A stretch of 64,000 nt of DNA, taken from assembly GCA_030280995.1 (NCBI GenBank), contig JASXTE010000005.1:434001-498000 (forward strand), in the 5' to 3' direction. The stretch comes from Hemileia vastatrix (lineage: Eukaryota; Basidiomycota; Pucciniomycetes; Pucciniales; Zaghouaniaceae). The notes below the pieces were generated by a model. It did not search any database and was not told the DNA's origin. It saw only the letters and a list, made by a program, of their open reading frames with translations. The position numbers and the translations under genes were made by a program. This document shows, piece after piece, positions 20,388 through 29,993 of the stretch. Each line of letters begins with the position of its first letter. Within the stretch, counting starts at the first letter, position 1.

Positions 20388-20632
20388 TGAGGGCTGATCA
20401 CCCTAGTTCTACAACCTCTCCCCGAGATGAGGAAATCCCAGGTTGTAGTAGGTCAGCTCCCTTGGAGATATACCAATAGGATTTTCAACTTTCTCTTTTT
20501 AATTTTTCTCTTCTCTGCAAGTATTGATCAAGTTTTTTATCAAGTCTCTGTTCTCTCTCAAGATTCTTAATTATTTTTAATTCAAGTTCAAAGAAGAAGA
20601 TTGGTTATATATCTTTATTGAAAGATATTCCG

Positions 20633-21220
20633 AAAAGTTTAGGGGTGGTGAGATTGGGGTCTAAAAGTAAGTCCTCCCAATTGTGCACCACTAGGGTTTC
20701 TTCTACACCTTTCAAAAACATTACCTGGGCCACACCTGTGAGCATTGGGGAAACCCCTGGTTATTTTTGTAGGACAGAAGAAAACTCAAGAAAAGAAGAT
20801 AAAAAATTCAAGATAATTCAATAAAATCAAGAAAAAAATCTGAAGATAATGAAGAAAGAAGATGAAAAATATTTTTGTGAAGATCTTCAAGATCTATTTT
20901 TGGGCCTCCAGCATGAGGTTAAACTGTAGAAAATTTTGAAGAAAGAAGATCATCAAGATCTATTTTTGGACCTCCAGCATGAGGATAAACTGCACAATTT
21001 TAGAAGATGTGATTCAGAAGATGAATCAAGATTTGAAGATTTGGAAGTTGGAAGTGAGGATGAAGATGTGGAATTGCAGAAAAGTTTTGGAGTGGTGAGA
21101 TTGGGGTGTAAAAGTAAGTCTTCCCAATTGTGCACCGCTAGGGTTTCTTCTACACCTTTCAAAAACATTACCTTGGCCACACATGTGAGCAATGGGGAAA
21201 CCCTTGGTTTTTGTTCCAGG
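20633..21220 (+). repeat. 142-bp direct duplication in the B Pol spacer
   Basis: 20633-20775 and 21078-21220 are near copies (GGTGGTGAGATTGGGGT..TAAAAGTAAGTC .. CACCTTTCAAAAACATTACC), 445 bp apart and in the same frame. Between them a shorter phrase of about 65 bp carrying the hairpin motif is also doubled (20904-20926 and 20971-20992). A lacks the duplication, so it arose in the B lineage. Confidence 0.8.
20904..20992 (+). repeat. Two hairpin motifs in the Pol N-terminal spacer (B)
   Basis: CCTCCAGCATGAGG followed by TTAAACTG or ATAAACTG at 20905 and 20971, encoding LQHEVKL and LQHEDKL, in the same spacer as the three A copies. Confidence 0.85.
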
Positions 21221-23013
21221 TCTGGTGGTGAAGATTTCCTGAAGATCCCTCAAGTTGAAGGTGGAGCGGCAAAGTATAAGAAGGTAGCGCAGAAGATTAG
21301 GCCTGTCAATGAGCCTATGCCTGTGGGTTTGAATCCGCCTTTGAAAAGACCTCCTTTGTCAAGAGATCCGTACTGTACTCCTTTGGTGAAGAATCCTCTA
21401 GAATTTGTAGAGACGGCTAGGGTGACCATGGAAAGATTGAAAGTTGTTAATTTTGGTCCTGATGGGTGGTTGTCTGAGGAAGAAAAGAAGTTGTTGTTGC
21501 ACGTTATTGTGCTAAGGGAAAAAGCGGTGGCATTTGTTGAGGAGGAAAGGGGTGTATTGAAGCACTCTTATGGGGAACCTTACTTGATTCCTGTTGTTTG
21601 TCATGAACCTTGGCAAATCAAACCTATTCCGATTCCAGCCGCTATTCGAGAGGATTTTGTAGAGATTGTTAGGGAAAGAGTCAGGACTGGGTTATATGAA
21701 CAATCAACATCCAGTTACTCAAGTCCGGTGTTCTGTGTAAAGAAGCAGAATGGAAAGTTGAGGGTGGTTCATGATCTTAGAGCCTTGAATAGAGTCACTA
21801 TCAAGGATGCTGGTATGCCGCCAAGTGCAGAGGATTTTGTTGAAGATTTTGCTGGAAGGGTGTGTTATGGTTTGGGTGATATTATGGGTGGTTATTATGA
21901 GAGGGAACTACATATGGATTCAAGGCCTCTCACAACTTTTGAGACTCCTTTGGGAAGATTTCAGCTCACTAGGTTGCCTCAGGGAGACAATAATTCAGTG
22001 ACAGTTTATCAAGCACAGATGGCTTGGATTTTGCAGGATGAGGTTCCTACTCATTCTGGTATTTTTATTGATGACGGTGGAATTAAAGGACCATCCACTG
22101 ATTATGGTAATGAGGTGTTATATGAGAACCCTGGCATAAGGAGGTTTGTGTGGGAATATGCAATAACTCTAGAGAGAGTGTTGTTCAGGATTGAAGAGGC
22201 TGGGTTGACCATTTCAGGGTCAAAATTCTGTTGTTGTGTTCCTGCTTTGGAAATTCTGGGTCATGTGGTATGTAAAGAGGGAAGGATTATGGCGAAGAAG
22301 AAGATTAATAAAATTCAGTCATGGCCAAGGCCTAAAAATACTACTGAAGTCAGAGGATTTTTGGGTGTATGTGTATATTTCAGGATTTTCATTAAGGATT
22401 TTTCTTTGTTGGCTTCACCTTTAAGAAGGTTGACCAGAAAAGATGCAGATTGGGAATGGACTGACGAGTGTGAAGAGGCTTTTCAGAAGCTGAAAAAGGT
22501 TGTTGGTGAAGATATTGTTCTTCACAAGTTGGATTATGGTGTTGGTGCTGGAAAGATTTATCTGGCAGTGGACTCAAGTTATATTGCTGCTGGTGCTGTT
22601 TTGTCTCAGGAGGATAAGACTGCGAGGGTCAGGCCAGTAAGATATGAGTCTGTGGTGTTTAATGAGGTGGAATCTAGGTATTCTCAACCTAAGTTGGAAT
22701 TGTGTGGCGTAGCTAAAATTTTAAAGAAGCTACAGACGGTTTTGTGGGGGCAGCATTTTGAGCTGCAGGTAGATGCAAAATCTTTGGTTCAGATGATCAA
22801 TACACCTAGTCTTCCGAATGCTCCAATGACTAGGTGGGTGGCATTTATTCAACATTTTTCTTTTGACCTGGTACACAAACCAGGTAAAACTTTTACTATG
22901 CCTGATGGATTATCAAGGAGGCCACCTACAGATGAGGATTCTGATTCTGAAGAGTTTGACGAAGATGTTCCAGTGATTAGGGCCAGCACAAAGGGTGCTG
23001 AGGATTTTTCTTT

Positions 23014-23071
23014 CCTCCCCCATGAGGCTAAACTGGACGATTGTTCTGACCTCCCCCAAGAGGCTAAACTG
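23014..23071 (+). repeat. Two hairpin motifs in the RNase H-integrase spacer (B)
   Basis: Copies at 23014-23035 and 23050-23071, with CCTC/GAGG stems, loop CCCATG-like, then CTAAACTGG. They encode LPHEAKL and LPQEAKL, as in A. Confidence 0.85.
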
Positions 23072-24604
23072 GCTGGATCTGATCTTGATTCTGGTGATCA
23101 GGATGTTTTTGTTGATGAAGATGGAGTTGTTGTTTGGGACAGCTCAAAATTGGAAAAGGGTGTTTTTGTTAGTGAACTGGATTCTCACAAGGTTCAGTGG
23201 AAAGAGAAGGACGTGCCAAAATTTAAGGATGGGTGTCCTGGTTGGGCTGCTCAATTGGCTCATGTTCACACTGGTGATTTTGATGACAGAGCTGTACCCT
23301 TGGATGTTGTTTTGTTGGATTTTGAAGATGAGAACTGGGGTCAGTCTGGGTTTTATTTTATCCTGGTGGAATATCTGTTGACCTTGGAGAGGCCAGATAG
23401 TTGTGATGATGATACTTGGTTGGCAATCAAGAAGAAGAGTCCTGGATTTTATGTGCCAGGAAGGCGGTTGATGAGAAGGAGACATCCTAATCCTCAAGTG
23501 GTGGTGACTCAGAAGAAGGGTCAAGAATTAGTTTTGAAGTCTTTGCATGAAAACCTTGGTCATAGAGGCTTTGGGGAGACTTATAGAAGAGTAGCAGACA
23601 GATTTTGGTGGCCGGGTATGAAGTTGGCTGTGCAGGGTTGGGTTCAATCTTGTGAAGAATGTCAAAGAAGAAGTCATTTGAAACCTAAAGAGGTGGGCCG
23701 TGCTACTGGTGAATCAACTATCTTTGGAAGAGTCAGTCTGGATGCTGTCCATATTAAAGAGGGCAGGTATAAATACTTGATTGTTGCTAGGGATGATTTG
23801 TCTGGTTGGGTTGAGGCAGTGCCTCTGGTTAATTTGACTGCCAAGAATGTGGCAGAGTTTTTGAAGAAGGAGTGGATTTATAGGTATGGGTTGATGAAGT
23901 TGGTGACTGTTGATGGTGGGCCGGAGTTTGGTGCCGAATTTAAAGAAGCTGTGGCTAGTTCTGGTTCTAGGGTTAGAGTGGCTACACCGTATTATCCTGA
24001 AGCTGAAGGCATTGTTGAAAGAGGCCATCAAGTTATCAAGAATGCTTTGGTGAAGATGTGCGGAGATAGTGCCGAAAAGTGGAGGCATTATTTACCCTTG
24101 GTTTTATTTGCTGATAGGGTCACTGTGAAGAGGACAACTGGCTATTCTCCTTATGAGTTAATGTTTGGTCAAAAAGCCGTTCTACCAGTGGACTTGGAAG
24201 CTGTCTCTTATCTTGGAATTGATTGGGATGACGTTCACTCAACAGAAGATTTGCTCTGTGCCAGGATGCAACAGTTGGAATGTAGAGAGGAATGTCAAGA
24301 GAAGGCATACTCTAGAATGATGAAGATTAGGAATCAATCAGTCAGATACTGAGACAAGAAGTTGGCTCATAGACTCAGGAATCCCTTGAAACCTGGTTGT
24401 TTGGTTTTGGTGTATAATAGAAGTTTGGAGAGTCAGTGGGGCAAAATGTTCGCTTACAGATGGAATGGACCTTACAGAGTCAGATCTCAGGCGTCTGGAG
24501 GTTCTTATGTTTTGGAAGAGTTGGATGGTGCAGTCTTGAAAAGAGGGTGGCTGCAGACCAAGTGAAGAGGTTTTATCCCAGGGGCACTAGGCATGAAGAA
24601 GATT

Positions 24605-25139
24605 GACTCTGCAATGAGGATAAACTATGGAACATTTTTTTTTGTTTTGGAATTTTGTGGTGATGCTATGCATCTGTTTGTTGGAAACTTTTGTTAGAGG
24701 GTACCCATGGGTGGGACTTCTAGATTTGATCTTGGCAAGTGTAGGGGTGACTGATGGGCTGGCTGCTCTATCAACAGTTACCCCAGATTGTCTGTTTCCA
24801 ACCCTTTTTCTTAATTTGGTTGAACCCTAGTATTGGTTTCTTTTCACAGGTTTTAGTCCTCTATGACTTTAAACTGGAAATTGCTTTGGTTTTCAAGTGC
24901 CGGACTCTTCACTCTTATTGGTTTTGGTTTTTTTTGTGTTGGATGTTGTGTTTTTGTTAGAAGGTACCCAGGGGGGGCTTCTAGATTTTATTTTGGCAAG
25001 TGTGGGGGTAACTGATGAGCTGGCTTCTCTGTAGAACAGTTACCCCAGAATGTCTGTCTCAAGTCTTTTGTTTTTCCTAGTTGAATTCTAGTTCTGTTGT
25101 TTATTATTCAGGTTTCAAGTCCGCTATGACTTTAAACTG
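24605..25139 (+). repeat. Pol 3' UTR of B: three hairpin motifs and two 180-bp units
   Basis: Hairpin motifs lie at 24605-24627 (just after pol), 24855-24876 (AGTC/GACT) and 25118-25139 (AGTC/GACT). The last two close 180-bp units at 24700-24876 and 24961-25139. These units carry hairpins GGGGTGACTG/CAGTTACCCC (24744-24784) and GGGGTAACTG/CAGTTACCCC (25005-25046), whereas A has GGGGTAATTG/CAATTACCCC. The C/G versus T/A exchange keeps the pair. No gene is present. Confidence 0.8.
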
Positions 25140-25183
25140 TTTGGGACTGGCTTCTTAATCTTTGGTTCTTTCAGATTGGTGGT

Positions 25184-25242
25184 GGATCACTGGTGGTCTC
25201 CCGTCATTTTTACTTATTGGAGGGAGCCCACCCAGTGATTAT
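25184..25242 (+). repeat. Conserved hairpin block, type 4 (B copy)
   Basis: GATCACTGGTGGTCTCC pairs imperfectly with GGAGGGAGCCCACCCAGTGATT across a T-rich loop. It is the match to 5262-5320 in A, and lies in the same order after the 180-bp unit. Confidence 0.65.
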
Positions 25243-25413
25243 TTCTATGGACCGGACTTTCCCTTATTGGACAATTTATGGAGCTGGTCTTTCTTTGATT
25301 TTTGCAGTTATGTTTTTGCTAGATAGCAGTTTTAGATTATTTTCTTTTTTCTCTTTTTTTCTTTTAATTTTTTTATGGGGGTTGTTTAAAATTATAAAAT
25401 CAAAAATATAGGG

Positions 25414-25683
25414 TGTTACCACATCAGGGTCACCTGGATGTAGGCAAGCATTGGTGGGGAAAGGCTCATCAATTGGCCGGGCAATGCTATTTTATTTTTG
25501 TTTATTATTTATTACATGTGTTTCTGTGTTTCATTATTTTTATTATCTTCTGAATTTCTAAATTTTTTGAATTTTGTTTTCTGTTAATCATTTAAAAGAT
25601 TTAATTGTGTATCCACATCAAGGTGCACTTGGATGTGGGTAAGGTATCAGGGGATCAGCTCATCAATTGGCTGGGGGATACCA
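25414..25683 (+). repeat. Conserved hairpin block, type 2, two copies (B)
   Basis: 25419-25444 (CCACATC-AGG..CCT-GATGTAGG) and 25613-25638 (CCACATC-AAG..CTT-GATGTGG). Each is followed by a GGCTCATCAATTGG or AGCTCATCAATTGG tail. AT-rich sequence fills the gap, and T-rich sequence follows to 25850. Confidence 0.7.
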
Positions 25684-25932
25684 TTTGTATTATTTTTTAT
25701 ATTTTATTTTATTTCATTTCATTTTAATTATTAATTTTTGTTATTTTAGTATATCAGTAGACCGTATAAAAAAAAAAAAAATTCTTTAATTATTTTTATT
25801 AATTGTTTTATATTATTATTATGTTTCTAATATGTGTGCAGGAGCTCATTGTCTGGATGATGAAGCTTCTGGAGGCTGGTCCAGATTGTGATGACGTTTT
25901 TGTTTTTTGTTGGGATTGTGGGAAGCACTGTG

Positions 25933-27379
25933 TTATTTGAAGTGCATCCTGCTGGAGAGATTATAGGGATTGTAATGGTCAGGAATTGGATTAGAGGGAA
26001 GTTCAGAGGAGGAAGAAGAAGAGGCAGGAATGGAGTGCTGGAGGGTGTGTTTAATGATCCTAGACATTTTCCAGTGGTCGTCCAGTAGGCTCTTTCTCAG
26101 GGATTTTTCAAAGTCATTCAAAGGTCCATGGAGGGCAAAGGCTTTCAGCATATTGGAACACATGGTGCTTAGGTGTTTCTTCATGTCTCCATAATCCAGG
26201 GTCAAAGAAGTTTCAAGAGTTTGGCCAACTCCAATAATAGATTCAGGAGGAGGAGTGCCAACTAGACAGGAAGAATTGGATCAGTAATTATTTTTGTTGA
26301 AGAAATGGAATAATTAATTTGGTACTTACAGATTGGAAGCTCATCAAATCTGTAAGCAGCTGGGATTTGGATCTCTGACGATTTTGTAATGGTCATAGTG
26401 GGTGGGTCAACTAGGGAAAGATATGGATTCTCATGGTCTTCCTCTGAAGGATCCTGAGAAGGTGAACTGGGATGCTGAGGTTCCTGGGGCCTAGTTGGAG
26501 CAGTGAGATTGTGGTTGTTGTTGTGGTTGTTATTTCTGTTGGATTCAGCTGGAGGAGGTGCTGGTGATGGAGTACCAGGGTTGTTAAAGGATGGAGCAGG
26601 AGAGGGGGATTTGGAAGCAGACTGCTCTCTTCTGGATGGAGAATTTGAAGAGATGGAACTGTCAGAAGAGTAGTTGGCTGACAGAGGAGATGTGTATTTT
26701 CTTTGTCTTAGTTGGCGACAAAGTTGTTGTTGTGGAGCAGTGTGTAGTGTTCTGGTTTCTTCTTGGGGTTCTCTGGCAGTTCTCTTAGAAATCTGGTAAA
26801 TTTTGGTGCTTTTGGACTTTGGAAGGGTGGATTGCATTGCTCTGGGAGCAGTAGGAGGTAGTTGGGTTGAGTTGTTGTTGTTGTCTGGATGACTTTGGCT
26901 ATTTTCTGGCCGTTTTTGGAGGTTTTGGCCCTAATTTTCACTGTTTGGTGAGGCGGGCGGGCGAAGCCTGGGAGTTGATTTTGAAGCTTTTGGAGCTAAT
27001 TTTACGGAGATAAAAGCTGTTTCATGTGAGGCTAAGGCTGGTCTTTTGGGAAGAGTGCGGGAAGCTGAGCTTCTGGATCTTCTGGAAGGAGCAGAAGATA
27101 GAGAGGAAGAGGAAGGACCAAGCTCTGGGGATCTTGTAAGGGATCTGGAGATGTATTTGTGAGAAGGAGAAGGCGGAGGAATAGGGTAGTTGGCGTCTCT
27201 GTCACATCTTTTTTTTTGGAATAACAAGAGTCACAAGCCCTGTTGTAGAATTTGGATTCAGGATTTGGAAGAGTGAATGTGCAAGGTCTGCACATGTGGA
27301 TGCACTGTTTGCAGGCATAGTCCTTGGGAGCAGTGAAGCAAGGGAGAGTAGAAGGGTTAACATCAGGAGATCCAGCCAT
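25933..27379 (-). pseudogene. Antisense accessory gene 2 of element B, Zn2Cys6-like, two lesions
   Basis: Exon 1 (27379-26330) and exon 2 (26261-25933) flank a 68-nt intron (GTAAGTACC ... CTGTCTAG) at the same place and phase as in A. The cluster reads CKQC-x6-C-x15-CDSC, then a run of A in codons for Lys, after which the last Cys is only found in the +1 register (KKRCDRD). The gene therefore has a 1-base homopolymer shift near 27210. A TAG at 26931-26933 interrupts the Ser/Pro-rich middle. The exon-2 domain (..LRKSLLDDHWKMSRIIKHTLQH..) aligns with A and is open. Sequencing error in the A run is an alternative for the first lesion. Confidence 0.75.
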
Positions 27380-28097
27380 GATCTGTGGTGAGAAAAGATG
27401 ATAAAAAGGGATAGGAGGAGATTTTTGTCAGTGACGGGTAGATGATGAAGTGAAGGTGGAAGTTCAGCAGGTTGGTTGTAGAGGTGTGCTGCATGAAATT
27501 GGCTGTGTCCATTTTATGCAAAATTCCGTCAGTCCATCAAGACTTTAAACTGAAATCTGGTTTCTGTTAGTCCTCCAAGACTTTAAACTGGCTGGTTTCA
27601 AGATTTTATCAAGGCTAGTCTGTCAAGACTTTAAACTGAACACTGTGTTAGTCCCCCAAGACTTTAAACTGAGGGTTGTAAGTCCCCCAAGACTATAAAC
27701 TGAGGAAAAATTTTTTGTTGTTGGAGTTGGTTTTGAAAGATTGGTGGAGGGTATCCACAGGGGGAGCCTCCGAATTTAGCAAAGGCAAGTTTGGGGGTAA
27801 TTGATGGGCTGGCTGCTCTATTCACAAATACCCCAGAATGTTAGTTTTTTCTCTGTGTCTTAATGTGGTTGATCTCTGGTTCTGGGTTTATGATTTAGGT
27901 TTTTTGAGTCCCCCAAGACTATAAAATGAGGATGGTCCCCCAAGACTTAAAACTGAGGGTTGTTTGTGGTTACATCCTATAGAGGGTGTGGTCAATTTTT
28001 CTTTTCTGAATCAAACTCAAGTACTAGTGGAATTACAGAGGGAATCAAGAGAGGAAATGAAGTGTTCAGAATTAGCCTTGAACTGGTGAATGAGGTG
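27380..28097 (-). promoter_or_regulatory. Upstream region of B accessory gene 2 with seven hairpin motifs and a 180-bp unit
   Basis: Hairpin motifs at 27531, 27569, 27617, 27650, 27681, 27908 and 27935 have AGTC/GACT stems (one AGTC changed to GGTC), all in pol-sense orientation. Between them, 27749-27929 is a third 180-bp unit with GGGGTAATTG (27794-27803) and CAAATACCCC (27825-27834). The array lies about 150 bp upstream of the ATG, as in A. No separate gene is seen. Confidence 0.78.
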
Positions 28098-28657
28098 TCA
28101 TCTGTTCTCAATGTCCTGTGGATCTCTAGCAGGAGGTGATTGGAAGTAGTGAAGCTGAAGTTGTTTCTGTTGAGATGTGTGTTGTTGGAACTTGGTCTTG
28201 ATAGTGGGCAAGTGCGTTGGTGTTGGTGGTGCAATGGATCCTACATTGTTATCATCACTATCAGAAGAGGAAGGAACTGAGAAGTTATCAGTTTTAAAGT
28301 TGAAGGAACGAATGAATGTTCTTTACCATCAGATGGACCAGGGATGGGGGAACTAGTTGTTTTATGAGTTGTGGCACTCTTCTGGGAAGGGTGGAGCTTT
28401 TTGATTAATCTGGGTATCAGGATGGATGGCCTAGATCTTTTGGTGCTGGTAGAAGAAGGACAAGGTTGAGGTGGAGGTGAATCTGTTGTGGAAGAAAGTG
28501 GACCAGGTCTGTGGCAGGACTTCTTTCTGGAGTGGCAGACATCGCAGGACGTTCTGTATGGATGGACAGGTGGTGTCATGGCGCAGATTAAATGATTGTC
28601 AATGCAGTATTGGCAGGGGCCCATTTCAGAGGCAGATTTGGGAAGGAGGTTAAACAT
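28098..28657 (-). CDS. Antisense accessory gene 1 of element B, Zn2Cys6-like protein, spliced
   Basis: Exon 1 28657-28327 and exon 2 28276-28098 join across a 50-nt intron (GTAAAG ... TTCTCAG, branch-like CTGATAAC) into an intact protein of about 169 residues. I start at the ATG at 28657 (MFNLLPKSASEMGPCQYC); the longer open frame to 28777 runs into the LTR. The cluster is C-x2-C-x6-C-x12-C-x2-C-x6-C, ending TSCDVCHSRKKSC, with the same spacing as gene 1 of A. A Ser/Pro/Thr linker and a short polar tail follow. The intron phase equals that in A. The ATG is only 38 bp from the PPT, so its transcript should start within the 3' LTR. Confidence 0.8.
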
Positions 28658-28695
28658 GGTGGTTGGATGAAGAAAGAATGCTGAAATTCTCAATT

Positions 28696-28705
28696 GGAGG
28701 GAGGA
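28696..28705 (+). promoter_or_regulatory. Polypurine tract of element B
   Basis: GGAGGGAGGA immediately before the 3' LTR start TGTGG, identical to the PPT of A. Confidence 0.88.
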
Positions 28706-29798
28706 TGTGGTCTTCCAAAATTGGCAGGGGCCTTTGTTGTGTGATTTGGCGCTGCTTGTGCATGTCTTAATTGACATCTGTTAAGGAATTTGGTATTTTT
28801 CTGGTTTTATCCCGTGGATATTGGGTCTGCGGGTATGTGGGTACTATCATTGGATAGCCCTGGTTGTTCTCTATATATTATGTCTTGTAGACATTTTTCA
28901 TATTCTGAGTTTTAAGGGGTCATTTCCTCATTTTTCATTTATAAAAGATTGCTGTTTAATTTTGTTTTTTGTGTTTTATGGGCTAACCTTAAGTCTTAGG
29001 GTTAAGTGCTTAGTACCATTTGATAGAGCTAATTTTTCTCTATATTTCATGTCTCAATGTTGTTATAGTGAAATTCCGTGTTTTAAAGGTTTTAGTAGTT
29101 GTAGCTAATTTTTCTAAGTAGATTAGTGGTTTTTATTGGTTTTCTGGCTTCAGGGAGGCCGGGCCGCTTCAGGCGGCATCTCCGACGTCGGGCGGCCCGC
29201 CCGCCTCTGTTTTAGGAGGTTGGGGAGCGCTCCAGGAGGGTTTTTTATGTAATTTGGCGGGTACAGGCGCCAGATTGGTGAGTGCGCATGGGCTCTTAGT
29301 TAGTGGTCTGTGTGTACATAGTGAATAAGACAGTTTGGGGCAACTTTAATCATCATACAACCATCCGGAGGTGATATCATTGTTCCTCACTCAGTTTTCA
29401 CTGTTTTCTGGCCACAATTGGCTGTGTTTGTTGCAAGTAAGTTCTTCATTTAACTTAACTTTGGCAACTGTTTTCTCTGTTATAGTCTTACAAGCTATAG
29501 CAAGTATTATTGCTGTCTCTGGTGTGGATTTGCAGCCTACATCAAGTATCTTTGCTGTCTCTGGTGTGGACTTTGTTCTACATTTCAGTTCTTTGGTCTG
29601 GTAGTCTATCTGGGGACTACTTTCTTGGCTCATCAAGCAGTCAAGTGTGTTAAAAAGGAGCTTTAGAAAAACAGGAACCAACTTACTTTAGCAAGTAAAT
29701 CTCACTCTATTTTTCTAAAGGGACAGGGGATTTTCTCTCTGGTTTTTCTCCAACTCCCTTGGTCAAGGCCTATAGCTAGTACTATAGGATTGTCTACA
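28706..29798 (+). repeat. 3' LTR of element B
   Basis: 1093 bp. Relative to the 5' LTR it has an extra GC-rich segment of about 18 bp near 29178 (TCTCCGACGTCGGGCGG), a 4-bp TTAG duplication and roughly 25 substitutions. Confidence 0.93.
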
Positions 29799-29993
29799 AC
29801 GTTAAACTTATTATTTTATTTTTAACAGATTTTTTCAATTTTTTCTTAAATTTTATTTAAAATAAATAAAGATATAAATTCAGGGTAAGCTCCAGTGCTT
29901 TTATTAGTAATTGTTTTGCTAATAATTTTTGTCTAGTAATTACCATATAAGTTTTCCATTTTGTAAACGTGAAGAATTGTTATTTAAGACACA

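Larger units (their letters stand above)
20375..24604 (+). pseudogene. pol: Pol of element B (RT, RNase H, integrase), several lesions
   Basis: The -1 frame can be followed from the slippery site to 24604. It has stops in the N-terminal spacer (TAG 20477, TGA 20525, TAA 20822, TAG 20927), one stop near the C terminus (TGA 24350, Trp in A) and a 1-base loss near 24540. From 20936 the frame is open for 1138 codons: RT with FIDDGG, RNase H (YLAVDSS), HHCC finger (H-x3-H, CEEC), integrase D/D/E (SLDAVHIKE, TVDGGPEF, EGIVERG) and WNGPYRV. The enzyme core is intact in sequence, but the N-terminal spacer and tail are not. Confidence 0.9.
16844..29798 (+). mobile_element. Ty3/gypsy retrotransposon B, A-family, nested in C
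   Basis: In sense order: 5' LTR 16844-17913, PBS 17918-17934, gag-pro 17985-20387, pol 20375-24604, structured noncoding region, two antisense genes (27379-25933 and 28657-28098), PPT 28696-28705 and 3' LTR 28706-29798. The flanks are ATGT (left) and ACGT (right), probably a 4-bp duplication with one C/T change. The LTRs differ at roughly 2-3% of sites plus an insertion, so it is older than A. The layout matches A exactly. Confidence 0.93.

Noticed and set aside
25193..25411. Plus-strand hydrophobic ORF (and 24627-24960) as membrane proteins
   Set aside because: They overlap conserved hairpin blocks and T-rich DNA; the A counterparts have no matching frame.
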